Part shown: in pieces, positions 1 to 6,559 of the stretch
Numbering within the stretch: position 1 is the stretch's first letter
How the letters are laid out: every line of letters starts with the position of its first letter
Origin: CAMEON01 sp964427175
GTDB lineage: Bacteria; Bacillota; Clostridia; Oscillospirales; CAG-272
Length of the DNA stretch: 15,673 nt
Assembly: GCA_964427175.1 (NCBI GenBank)
Contig: CAYRTP010000043.1
Location: 1-15,673 of the forward strand
Reading direction: 5' to 3'
The notes under the pieces: model-generated
Databases searched by the model: none
The model's input: the letters and a program-made list of their open reading frames with translations, nothing else
What the model was told of the DNA's origin: nothing
Position numbers and translations under genes: made by a program

Positions 1-1539
1 TTGGAGGCCCATAACGGGGAACGCCCCGACCACTGCACCGGCCCTGGGGGCCAGCCCCCTCACCTCGGCTCGCTCCACGATGGCGGCGGACAGGGGATGC
101 TCGCTGAATAATGCCAAAGAATAGGCGGCCCTCATGAAATCCAGGGTTTCGGAGTTGTCACGTTTGCGGTTGCAGTCGATGTCGGTGACCCGAGGCTGGC
201 CCTCGGTGACGGTGCCGGTCTTGTCCAGCACCACGGTGTCCACCCGACCCGCCTGTTCCAGGGACACGGCGGTCTTGAACAGGATCCCGTTGCGGGCACC
301 TACGCCGTTACCCACCATGATGGCCACGGGGGTAGCCAATCCCAGGGCGCAGGGACAGCTGATGACCAGCACCGAGATGCCCCGCGCCAGGGCGAAGCCG
401 ACCTCGCGGCCCAGGATCAGCCACACCCCGATGGTGACCAGGGCGATGGAGATGACCACGGGGACGAAGACACCCGAGACCTTGTCTGCCACCTTGGCGA
501 TGGGGGCCTTGGTGGCCGCCGCGTCGCTGACCATGCGGATGATCTGGGACAGGGTGGTGTCCTCCCCCACGCGGGTGGCCTCGCAGACCAGGTGGCCCGA
601 TTGGTTGACCGTAGCGGCGGAGACTCCGTCCCCCACGGTCTTGTCTACGGGGATGCTCTCACCCGTCAGGGCGGACTCGTTGACAGCACTTTCACCCTCC
701 AGCACCACGCCGTCCGCGGGGATGCGCTCCCCGGGCTTGACGGTGAAGCGGTCCCCCTTGCGGACCTCGGAGACGGGGATGACCATCTCCGCCCCGTCCC
801 GCAGGACGGTGGCGGTCTCGGGAGCCAGGCTCATGAGGCTCCGCAGGGCGTTGGTGGTTTTGCCCTTGGAACGGGCCTCCAGCATTTTCCCCACGGTGAT
901 GAGGGCCAGGATCATGGCGGCGGACTCAAAGTAGAGCCCGTGGAGGCGGTGGAAGGCGGCCTCGGTCTGCCCCGCGACCAGGTCAAAGGACATGGCGAAC
1001 AGGACGTAGGTGCTGTAGGCGAAGGATGCGCCCGAGCCCAGGGCAACCAGGGTGTCCATATTGGGGGACAGATGGAGGACACCCTTGACACCGTTGATGA
1101 AGAATTTCTGATTGATGACCATGACGATGGCCGAGAGGATCATCTGGATCATACCCAGGGCCATAGGGTTATCGGCCAGCGGGGAAGGGAGGGGCCAGCC
1201 CCACATGATATGCCCCATGGAGACGTACATGAGCAGAGCCACGAACCCCACCGACCACAGAAGACGGCGGAGGAGCTTGGGCGTTTCGGTGTCAGCCAGG
1301 GCATCCTCGGAGGGCTTGGACGCTTTTGCGGGACCGTCGGAGTCCTTGGGGCTGGCACCATAGCCCGCCTTGGTGACCGCTTCTACGATGGCCTCGGGGG
1401 TGGCGGTACCCTCCACGCCCATGGAATTTGTCAAGAGGCTGACCGCGCAGGCCGTGACCCCGGGGACGGCTTGGACCGCCTTTTCCACCCGCGCCTGACA
1501 GGCGGCGCAGGACATACCGGTGACGTTGAATTGTTTCAT
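1..1539 (-). CDS. copA: Copper-translocating P1B-type ATPase CopA (N-terminal 513 codons; C-terminus beyond window)
   Basis: Exports Cu+ across the cytoplasmic membrane using ATP. The protein starts MKQFNVTGMSCAACQARVEK, a heavy-metal-associated domain whose Cys11 and Cys14 form the GMSCAAC metal site. About six hydrophobic segments follow, with the actuator motif TGES at 292-295, the membrane metal site SCPCALGLATP (Cys395, Cys397), the phosphorylation motif DKTGT (Asp439) and the start of the nucleotide-binding domain with SEHPL (His481, Pro482). The reading frame is still open at base 1, so the rest of the ATP-binding domain, the hinge motif and the last two membrane helices lie outside. 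The start is set by an AGAAAGGA ribosome site at 1549-1556 on this strand, nine bases upstream. The CPC and MSCAAC motifs fit Cu+ rather than Zn/Cd transport. A CsoR gene lies on the same strand about 3.9 kb upstream, but no CsoR-type palindrome is visible in front of copA. Confidence 0.95.
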   Translation of the reverse strand, partial: MKQFNVTGMSCAACQARVEKAVQAVPGVTACAVSLLTNSMGVEGTATPEAIVEAVTKAGYGASPKDSDGPAKASKPSEDALADTETPKLLRRLLWSVGFVALLMYVSMGHIMWGWPLPSPLADNPMALGMIQMILSAIVMVINQKFFINGVKGVLHLSPNMDTLVALGSGASFAYSTYVLFAMSFDLVAGQTEAAFHRLHGLYFESAAMILALITVGKMLEARSKGKTTNALRSLMSLAPETATVLRDGAEMVIPVSEVRKGDRFTVKPGERIPADGVVLEGESAVNESALTGESIPVDKTVGDGVSAATVNQSGHLVCEATRVGEDTTLSQIIRMVSDAAATKAPIAKVADKVSGVFVPVVISIALVTIGVWLILGREVGFALARGISVLVISCPCALGLATPVAIMVGNGVGARNGILFKTAVSLEQAGRVDTVVLDKTGTVTEGQPRVTDIDCNRKRDNSETLDFMRAAYSLALFSEHPLSAAIVERAEVRGLAPRAGAVVGAFPVMGLQ

Positions 1540-1573
1540 ATTAAATTTTCCTTTCTGTGGTGCTGTGAGGGTC

Positions 1574-1602
1574 TTGCTTTTTGCGCGAATATGTGTTATA
1601 AT
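1574..1602 (+). promoter_or_regulatory. Sigma-70/SigA-type promoter for the lipoprotein pair
   Basis: TTGCTT at 1574-1579 and a perfect TATAAT at 1597-1602 are separated by 17 bases. The -10 is preceded by TGTGT. The expected start point is near 1609. It faces the beta-helix lipoprotein gene and lies between that gene and the divergent copA. Confidence 0.75.
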
Positions 1603-1608
1603 ATGGTA

Positions 1609-1629
1609 GGAAACTTTTTTGAGGTTTCC
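1609..1629 (+). promoter_or_regulatory. Stem-loop at the predicted 5' end of the lipoprotein mRNA
   Basis: GGAAAC (1609-1614) pairs with GTTTCC (1624-1629) around a 9-base loop TTTTTTGAG. The stem begins at the position where transcription from the 1574-1602 promoter should start. The same location is known to stabilise mRNAs in other bacteria; that role here is inference. Confidence 0.45.
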
Positions 1630-1664
1630 GTAATATGACAACTATGTTAAACAGGAGGTTTCAA

Positions 1665-3842
1665 ATGAATTTGAAAAAGAAGAAAATGATCGTTGCCCTC
1701 GGTATTGCCGCGACAACTCTGGGGATGGTATCCTGCAACGAAAAAGCGGTTCCTGCGGATCCTTTGGATACGGTGGGCTCGTCGTACTCCGTGGAATCCT
1801 CCGAATCGGATGACTCTATGGATCCCCTGACCCCTGTGATCTACCTGGAGGCAGGTGCAGAAGACGGCACCGGCACGGCAGCCAAGCCTTACGGAGATAT
1901 TCTGGACGCCATCGCCAAGGCGAAGGAGCTGGGCTTGGCGGGGGCGGAGCATATCACGCTGAAATTCGGCGCGGGGGATTACTCCCTGACCGAAACCCTG
2001 ACTCTGACAGGGGAGGATTTCGGCGGCGCATCCCTGGAAATGATCTGTGAGGACGAGGAGAAGGCCATTGTCGGCGCATGGCTGCCCGTTACTGATTTTA
2101 CCGAAACCGAAGTCAACGGTGTGCGGGCTTGGGTGGCCGATATGCCCACGATCAACGGCGAAACCGTCTATTCCCATCAGTTCTTCAGCGCGGACTACGA
2201 AAGACTTCAGCGTCCCCGCTATCCCGAGGAGGGCTTTTTGCGGAATGAATTTGTTACCAACGAAAAACGGGAAAAGTTGAATTGCGCGAACTTCACGTTT
2301 CACGGCGGTGAAAATATCACGAATGATGCGTTCTACTTCTTTGAAGGCGATATCCCGGAGAATCTTACCCGCATAAACGACATTCAGATGTGTATGTTCC
2401 ATTTCTGGAATGATGAAAAGCTGACGGTCAAAAGCATTGATCACGAGAATAACCTGATGGAATTTACATCCGCCTCCTGGATGCATCTGGTGGAAAATCA
2501 CGGCGTGGGTGGAAGATATTACTTGGATAACGTGTATGAATGTCTGAATACTCCCGGAGAGGTATATGATGACCGAGAGAGCGGGAAGCTTTATTATATA
2601 CCGTATGAGGATGACCGCATCGAGGACTTTCAGATTTTCGCATCCACCATTGACACCCTGCTGATTATTGACAGCATGAACGGAACCGCCGAAAAAGATG
2701 TCCTTACATTGAAAAACGTGGGATTTGTGGGCAGTGATTGGAATAACGTCACCCGAAGCGCACCCCAGGCGGCCGAGGATGTGTCCTCCGCCATCCGTCT
2801 CTCCAACAGCTCGTACATCACGTTTGAGGATTGTACCTTTGACCATATTGGCAATTACGCCGTTCAGATCACAACCGGCGTGCATCATGTGATCTTTGAC
2901 TATTGCTCTGTATCCGATATCGGGGCAGGCGGCTTCCGGATCACGGGCTATAATGCCGTTCCCGTGACGGAGGCGGTTCCCCACGATATTACCATCACCG
3001 ATTGCTCCATAAACGGGTACGGTCGGGTATTCCGATCCGCCATCGGTGTTTTCGTCCAATACGCTTACGATTGTACTATTTCCCATAATGAGATCTCCGA
3101 CGGCTACTACTCGGGTATGTCCATCGGTTGGGTCTGGGGATACGGCGATCATGCCACGTCAAATCTTTTGATTGAAAAGAACCATATTTATAATATCGGC
3201 CAAGGCCTGCTTTCGGATATGGGCGGTATATACAGCCTCGGTGTTCAGCCCGGAACCGTTCTTCGTGAAAACCTGATCCATGATATCAAATCCTACGAGC
3301 AGGGCTACGGCGGTTGGGCTTACTACACCGATGAGGGCTCCTCCGGCATCCTGATCGAAAAGAATATCGGCTACAACTGCTCGGATTCCGTGTACCACCA
3401 TCATTATGGCGCGGATAATATCGTAAGAAATAATATTTTCGCCTTTGGCAAGGTTGGATGTGTGAAATCAAGCCGAGTGGAGGATCACGTTTCCTTCCGT
3501 CTTGAAAGAAATATCCTTGTCAATGACTATGCGCCGATCTATTTTTCCGATGGTAATGACAGCTTTACGGATGACTCGAATCTGATGTGGGATTACGGAT
3601 TGGACGGTGCCGTGATCAGCCAGAGAGCCGGCTTTGAAACCATGGAAGAGCGGTATCTGGCACACGCGATGAGGACAAATTTCAGAACCATGACCAACAA
3701 GGGATTCTACAAAAATGCAGAGGTCGCGGATCCTCTCTTCGCAGACCCGTTCAATGGGGACTTTACTCTGCCCGAAAACTCTCCCGTGTGGGATATGGGA
3801 TTTGAGCCCATTGATGTCAGCGATGTCGGCCCCCGCCACTGA
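1665..3842 (+). CDS. Secreted right-handed parallel beta-helix lipoprotein, probable carbohydrate-active enzyme
   Basis: A 725-aa predicted lipoprotein: basic n-region MNLKKKK, hydrophobic core, and lipobox MVSC with Cys24 as the lipidated residue, so it should be anchored outside the cytoplasmic membrane. A linker rich in Ser/Asp follows. The domain starting near residue 55 (VIYLEAGAEDGTGTAAKPY) is the usual entry of pectate-lyase-like beta-helix proteins. Around residues 288-315 is a PGE...GKLYYIP segment typical of GH141-like glycosidases. Repeated helix rungs run from about 370 to 610, with conserved-looking DMGGIYSLG (from Asp518) and YYTDEGSSGILIE (from Tyr553). The exact substrate cannot be read; GH141-like is my best guess. 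ATG 1665 is chosen because AGGAGG (1653-1658) sits six bases before it; an in-frame ATG at 1635 is a weaker alternative adding ten residues. Codon use is visibly more A/T-rich than in neighbouring genes. Next gene is 57 bases downstream. Confidence 0.85.
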   Translation: MNLKKKKMIVALGIAATTLGMVSCNEKAVPADPLDTVGSSYSVESSESDDSMDPLTPVIYLEAGAEDGTGTAAKPYGDILDAIAKAKELGLAGAEHITLKFGAGDYSLTETLTLTGEDFGGASLEMICEDEEKAIVGAWLPVTDFTETEVNGVRAWVADMPTINGETVYSHQFFSADYERLQRPRYPEEGFLRNEFVTNEKREKLNCANFTFHGGENITNDAFYFFEGDIPENLTRINDIQMCMFHFWNDEKLTVKSIDHENNLMEFTSASWMHLVENHGVGGRYYLDNVYECLNTPGEVYDDRESGKLYYIPYEDDRIEDFQIFASTIDTLLIIDSMNGTAEKDVLTLKNVGFVGSDWNNVTRSAPQAAEDVSSAIRLSNSSYITFEDCTFDHIGNYAVQITTGVHHVIFDYCSVSDIGAGGFRITGYNAVPVTEAVPHDITITDCSINGYGRVFRSAIGVFVQYAYDCTISHNEISDGYYSGMSIGWVWGYGDHATSNLLIEKNHIYNIGQGLLSDMGGIYSLGVQPGTVLRENLIHDIKSYEQGYGGWAYYTDEGSSGILIEKNIGYNCSDSVYHHHYGADNIVRNNIFAFGKVGCVKSSRVEDHVSFRLERNILVNDYAPIYFSDGNDSFTDDSNLMWDYGLDGAVISQRAGFETMEERYLAHAMRTNFRTMTNKGFYKNAEVADPLFADPFNGDFTLPENSPVWDMGFEPIDVSDVGPRH

Positions 3843-3899
3843 TCGCGGGGCATTCGACGCGGAAGTATACGTAAAAAAATATTGAAGGGAGCTTGTACA

Positions 3900-5348
3900 A
3901 TGAAATGTAATTCCAAAAGCCTTGTGTCTCTGCTGCTGGCAGGCTTGATGCTGTTCTCGGCGGTCTCCTGCTCCACAGGCGGCGACATCTCCGATGAGAC
4001 CAAGAATGTCTCCGCCACCGAGACCGTCGCCGAGGAGGACACCGGATACAAGCCGGATATTGCCACCACCGACTATGACTGTGAGTTCGTCATCACGGGT
4101 GCCAATCCCATCGTGGGATGGTCGGTCGCCTCCGAGGATACGGCGGGTGACCCCTTCTTCGATTCCATCTATGAGCGCGGTATCCGCATCAAGGACCACC
4201 TGGGCGTGGATCTGGTGGTGGCCGAGAGCGGCGGGGAATACGATTACGATAACGTGGTCATCCGTACGGTCCAGGCGGGAGACGATGAGTACCAGTTGGT
4301 GACCACCGCTTGCCATCTGGGTGTGAACACCCTGATCTCCTCGGGGGCCATGTATGATTTTGCCGAGCTGGACTCCATCAACCTGGATGCCCCCTACTGG
4401 GCCTTGGATCTCATGGAGGAGTACACCGTAAACGACAAGTACCTCATCGGCTACAACGATTTTTGCCTGGCTGATGCCTCCTGCATGGTCTTTTGCAAGG
4501 ACCTGGCCGACGAGTATATGCTGAAGTACCCCTATGAGGATGTCAGCAACATGAAGTGGACCATGGACACCATGCTGTCCTTCGTCTCCAACGTGGCCAG
4601 AGACAACGGCGACAGCGTGTGGGATGAGCGTGACACCTACGGCATCACGGGTATTGGCTTCAGCGACCTGGTCCCTTTCGTCACCAGTAACGGCCTTAAG
4701 ATGGCGGACAAGGACGCGGACGGGGTGTACCACGTGGCCTACAACGATAACCCCGAGCGGATGCTGGCCATGCTGGAGAAGGTCAGCGAGATGCGGCACG
4801 CCGAGTACGCCTACTTCTGGGTACCCTTTACCGAGCGGATGGATAAGGTCATCCCCTTTGGAGAGGGGCGTTCTTTGGTCCAGTTGACCTCTACCACGGG
4901 CTTTACCGGCCTGCGTGGGGCCGCCGTCCGATTCGGTGTTCTGCCTTACCCCATGTTCGATGAGGCGCAGGGTGAGTATCGCTCCCTCAGCTGGAACGGC
5001 CTGCTCATGGTCCCCGGTTCCATCAAGAATCACGCCATGGTAGGCGATGTGATCGAGCTGCTTGCCTACTACACCGCCCCCGTGAAGGTGGCCTTCTACG
5101 AGGATATGCTGGGCTCCAAGCTGGCCGACGCGCCCGAGGATGCCGATATGCTGAATATCATCTGGGATTCCCAAAGCAATGACGTTTGCCTGATCACCGC
5201 CGAGGACGGCAACCGCGTATGGGTAGAGCTGCTCTACCTGGTCCCCACCCTCTGCACCGACGGTATCAACCAGTATTCCTCCTACTTAAAGAGCCGCACC
5301 AAGGGTGCCAACAAGATCATTGAGGCCCTGTTCAATCCCAAGCGATGA
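3900..5348 (+). CDS. Extracellular solute-binding lipoprotein (sugar-type ABC SBP-like)
   Basis: A 482-aa predicted lipoprotein: MKCNSK n-region, Leu-rich core and lipobox AVSC with Cys24. The mature part begins with an acidic Thr/Glu linker. The segment GDPFFDSIYERGIRIKDHLG, then an alternating alpha/beta pattern with YQLVTTACHLGVN, LIGYNDF, MKWTMDTML and RDTYGITG, follows the layout of a large Clostridia family annotated as extracellular solute-binding proteins, related to family 1 sugar-binding proteins. It would capture a ligand, probably an oligosaccharide, at the cell surface. The start is ATG 3900 because GAAGGGAG (3884-3891) lies eight bases upstream; an in-frame TTG at 3882 overlaps that site and is rejected. 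No permease or ATPase is adjacent, so it may be an orphan binding protein sharing a distant transporter, or a surface sugar capturer for the preceding beta-helix protein. The ligand is unknown. Confidence 0.8.
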   Translation: MKCNSKSLVSLLLAGLMLFSAVSCSTGGDISDETKNVSATETVAEEDTGYKPDIATTDYDCEFVITGANPIVGWSVASEDTAGDPFFDSIYERGIRIKDHLGVDLVVAESGGEYDYDNVVIRTVQAGDDEYQLVTTACHLGVNTLISSGAMYDFAELDSINLDAPYWALDLMEEYTVNDKYLIGYNDFCLADASCMVFCKDLADEYMLKYPYEDVSNMKWTMDTMLSFVSNVARDNGDSVWDERDTYGITGIGFSDLVPFVTSNGLKMADKDADGVYHVAYNDNPERMLAMLEKVSEMRHAEYAYFWVPFTERMDKVIPFGEGRSLVQLTSTTGFTGLRGAAVRFGVLPYPMFDEAQGEYRSLSWNGLLMVPGSIKNHAMVGDVIELLAYYTAPVKVAFYEDMLGSKLADAPEDADMLNIIWDSQSNDVCLITAEDGNRVWVELLYLVPTLCTDGINQYSSYLKSRTKGANKIIEALFNPKR

Positions 5349-5364
5349 GCGATCATGCCATTTC

Positions 5365-5392
5365 GGAACCCGCTACGGCGGGTTCCTTTTTA
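5365..5392 (+). terminator. Rho-independent terminator of the lipoprotein pair
   Basis: GGAACCCGC (5365-5373) pairs perfectly with GCGGGTTCC (5378-5386) around a TACG tetraloop and is followed by TTTTTA. It lies 16 bases after the stop of the solute-binding gene and abuts the 3' end of the convergent csoR. On the minus strand the hairpin is not followed by a T-run, so it should work mainly for plus-strand transcripts. Confidence 0.9.
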
Positions 5393-5695
5393 TTTCATCA
5401 TTTTCTGTAAGGTCTCGACCAGCTCGTCCACCACCTCGGTGTGGCCCTGTTGCAGGTCCTCGGCCACACAGGTGCGGATGTGGTTGGCCAAAAGCTCGCG
5501 GCTGAAAGCGTTCAGGGCGGCGTTGATGGCGGCTACCTGGGTGAGGATGTCCACGCAGTAGGCATCCCGCTCCACCATGCCGCGGACACCCCGCACCTGG
5601 CCCTCAATGCGGGACAGGCGGTTCTGGAGGGCGCGAACCTCCTCCTCCGAGCGGTGCTTGGTTGCGTGGCAGGGGCAGGTGTTTTCTGTATGCAT
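5390..5695 (-). CDS. csoR: Copper-sensing transcriptional repressor CsoR
   Basis: A 101-aa all-helical repressor of the CsoR/RcnR family (DUF156). It binds its operator as apoprotein and releases it when Cu+ binds. The copper ligand pattern Cys-x24-His-x3-Cys is intact at Cys47, His72 and Cys76, which favours CsoR over RcnR, FrmR or CstR. The helix RLSRIEGQVRGVRGMV (26-41) is the family signature. The N-terminus is slightly extended and Cys/His-rich (CPCHATKH, 7-14), which could add metal contacts. ATG at 5695 is set by AAGGAG (5705-5710), nine bases upstream; a longer in-frame ORF reading through the operator region is rejected. Two 17-bp palindromes lie in its own promoter, indicating autorepression. 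Its expected target copA is on the same strand but separated by the opposite-strand lipoprotein cassette. Confidence 0.95.
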   Translation of the reverse strand: MHTENTCPCHATKHRSEEEVRALQNRLSRIEGQVRGVRGMVERDAYCVDILTQVAAINAALNAFSRELLANHIRTCVAEDLQQGHTEVVDELVETLQKMMK

Positions 5696-5717
5696 AGGCG
5701 AATGCTCCTTGTTTGTA

Positions 5718-5734
5718 ATACCCCCGAGGGGTAT
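5718..5734. promoter_or_regulatory. CsoR-type operator 1 (covers the csoR start point)
   Basis: ATACCCCCGAGGGGTAT is a 17-base near-palindrome matching the GC-rich ATACCC...GGGTAT form of known CsoR operators. It covers the predicted csoR start near 5732 and lies between the -10 and the ribosome site. Its centre is 26 bp from operator 2. Confidence 0.85.
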
Positions 5735-5738
5735 GTAT

Positions 5739-5767
5739 ATTATATACCCCCTCGGGGTATTTGTCAA
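5739..5767 (-). promoter_or_regulatory. Consensus promoter of csoR
   Basis: Read on the minus strand, TTGACA (5767-5762) and TATAAT (5744-5739) are both perfect, with a 17-base spacer. The spacer is almost exactly the second CsoR palindrome. A promoter this strong would be strongly expressed unless repressed, consistent with copper-inducible control. Confidence 0.9.
5744..5760. promoter_or_regulatory. CsoR-type operator 2 (fills the csoR promoter spacer)
   Basis: ATACCCCCTCGGGGTAT is a 17-base near-palindrome of the same type as operator 1. It occupies the spacer between -35 and -10, touching the -10 by one base, so bound CsoR should block RNA polymerase. Confidence 0.85.
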
Positions 5768-5773
5768 GAGGGG

Positions 5774-5797
5774 AAAATGCGGGATGCCGCATTTTTT
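5774..5797 (+). terminator. Intrinsic terminator-like hairpin upstream of csoR
   Basis: AAAATGCGG (5774-5782) pairs with CCGCATTTT (5787-5795) around GATG, and the T-run extends to 5797. It reads as a terminator on the plus strand, where it could stop transcription running antisense to csoR from entering the nusB operon. The opposite strand has only four Ts followed by Cs. Confidence 0.6.
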
Positions 5798-5847
5798 GCG
5801 TGCGAGGTGGTAGCTGTTTCGGATCCCCATGGAAAAAACATACATTC

Positions 5848-5865
5848 ATTTTGTATTTATTCATA
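5848..5865 (-). promoter_or_regulatory. Possible ARG box or simply AT-rich promoter-upstream tract
   Basis: The minus-strand reading TATGAATAAATACAAAAT matches 13 of 18 positions of the Bacillus ARG-box consensus as I remember it. It lies just upstream of the -35 of the operon that contains argR. The tract is AT-rich, so chance similarity or an UP-element role is equally possible. Confidence 0.25.
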
Positions 5866-5872
5866 TTTTGGG

Positions 5873-5901
5873 TTGACTTTTCGCCCCAAATGCAGTATAA
5901 T
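5873..5901 (+). promoter_or_regulatory. Promoter of the nusB-recN operon
   Basis: TTGACT (5873-5878) and a perfect TATAAT (5896-5901) are separated by 17 bases, preceded by an AT-rich tract (5835-5870). The start point should be near 5908, giving a leader of about 74 bases before nusB. No other convincing promoter is visible until after ybaK, so it probably drives genes up to 15321. Confidence 0.85.
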
Positions 5902-5915
5902 AAATACTGATATAC

Positions 5916-5964
5916 TATGCACACCCATCGAAACATACAGGCGATCCCGCCTGCAGCTTGCATA
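5916..5964 (+). promoter_or_regulatory. Folded 5' leader of nusB
   Basis: An outer stem TATGCA (5916-5921) with TGCATA (5959-5964) encloses an inner perfect hairpin CAGGCG-ATCC-CGCCTG (5938-5953). The structure ends four bases before the AAAGGA ribosome site (5968-5973). No known riboswitch family is recognised. Confidence 0.4.
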
Positions 5965-5981
5965 ACGAAAGGATACAGATC

Positions 5982-6557
5982 ATGGCTGAGAATCAGAATA
6001 ACCGCCCCGCTCGGGGCAAAAAGAGCGCGGATGCCCTCCGCGAACAGCGCAGAGCCGCCCGTGAGGCGGTGCTCTCCCTCCTGTTTGAGACCGAGTACCA
6101 TGAGGACGAGGCTCCCGAGGCCATCTACCTCCGCGCCGCCGAGGCCCGCGGCATCGACACTACCGACCGCTACATCCGCAAGGAATACTACGGCATCATG
6201 GATCACCTGGCGACCATCGATGCCCTTCTGTCCCGTCACGCCAAGGGCTGGCGGACCGATCGTCTTTCCCGCGTCAGCCGCGCTGTGCTCCGTCTGGGCA
6301 CCTACGAGGTGGTCTACGCCGACAAGATCCCCGCGCCCATAGCCATCAACGAGGCGGTGGAGCTGGCCAAGAAGTTCGACGATCCCAAGGCCCGCGCCTT
6401 CATCAACGGCGTGCTCAACGCCGTCAAGGACGAGCTGGAGAAGAACGGCGGCGTGATCCCCGAGGTGGAGGTCCCTGCCGAGGCACCCGCTGAGGCCGAG
6501 CCCGCTGTCGAGGCTGAGACTGCTGACGAGGCTGTGGAGACCGCCGACGCAGAGTGA
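5982..6557 (+). CDS. nusB: Transcription antitermination factor NusB
   Basis: A 191-aa RNA-binding protein that, with NusE/S10, binds boxA in rRNA leaders and supports antitermination during rRNA synthesis. The all-helical NusB fold begins at about residue 20 (LREQRRAAREAVLSLLFE) and ends near 150. The C-terminal signatures SRAVLRLGTYEVVY and PAPIAINEAVELAKKFDDPKARAFINGVLNAV are strongly conserved in the family. The start ATG 5982 has AAAGGA (5968-5973) eight bases before it; an in-frame TTG at 5958 is rejected. A basic N-terminal arm (1-19) and an acidic, Ala/Glu-rich C-terminal tail of about 35 residues make it longer than the usual 135-150 aa. It is first in the operon; the next gene begins two bases after its stop. 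Confidence 0.95.
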   Translation: MAENQNNRPARGKKSADALREQRRAAREAVLSLLFETEYHEDEAPEAIYLRAAEARGIDTTDRYIRKEYYGIMDHLATIDALLSRHAKGWRTDRLSRVSRAVLRLGTYEVVYADKIPAPIAINEAVELAKKFDDPKARAFINGVLNAVKDELEKNGGVIPEVEVPAEAPAEAEPAVEAETADEAVETADAE

Positions 6558-6559
6558 CC

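Noticed and set aside
134..1638. Plus-strand open frames of 266 and 348 aa over copA
   Set aside because: They are shadows of copA, whose minus-strand frame contains all P-type ATPase motifs.
1635..1664. Upstream ATG for the beta-helix lipoprotein
   Set aside because: Only a weak GAGG precedes it; ATG 1665 has AGGAGG at ideal spacing. Kept as an alternative in the gene entry.
1540..1664. Consensus promoter for copA on the minus strand
   Set aside because: A TATTAT is present at 1603-1598 but no acceptable -35 at 16-18 bases; not strong enough to annotate.
1647..3152. 501-aa open frame on the minus strand antisense to the beta-helix gene
   Set aside because: No recognisable domain or credible start context; the plus-strand frame has a lipobox, AGGAGG site and family similarity.
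3468..5174. 568-aa open frame on the minus strand antisense to the solute-binding gene
   Set aside because: Low-complexity Gly/His/Val-rich translation typical of the reverse frame of a GC-rich gene; the plus-strand gene has a signal peptide, promoter and terminator.
5774..5797. CsoR-regulated attenuator
   Set aside because: It lies upstream of the csoR -35, outside the csoR transcript, and has no CsoR-type motif; a plus-strand terminator is simpler.
5696..5845. N-terminal extension of csoR through its operators
   Set aside because: It would translate the promoter and both operators, adds sequence foreign to the family, and lacks a ribosome site; ATG 5695 has AAGGAG.
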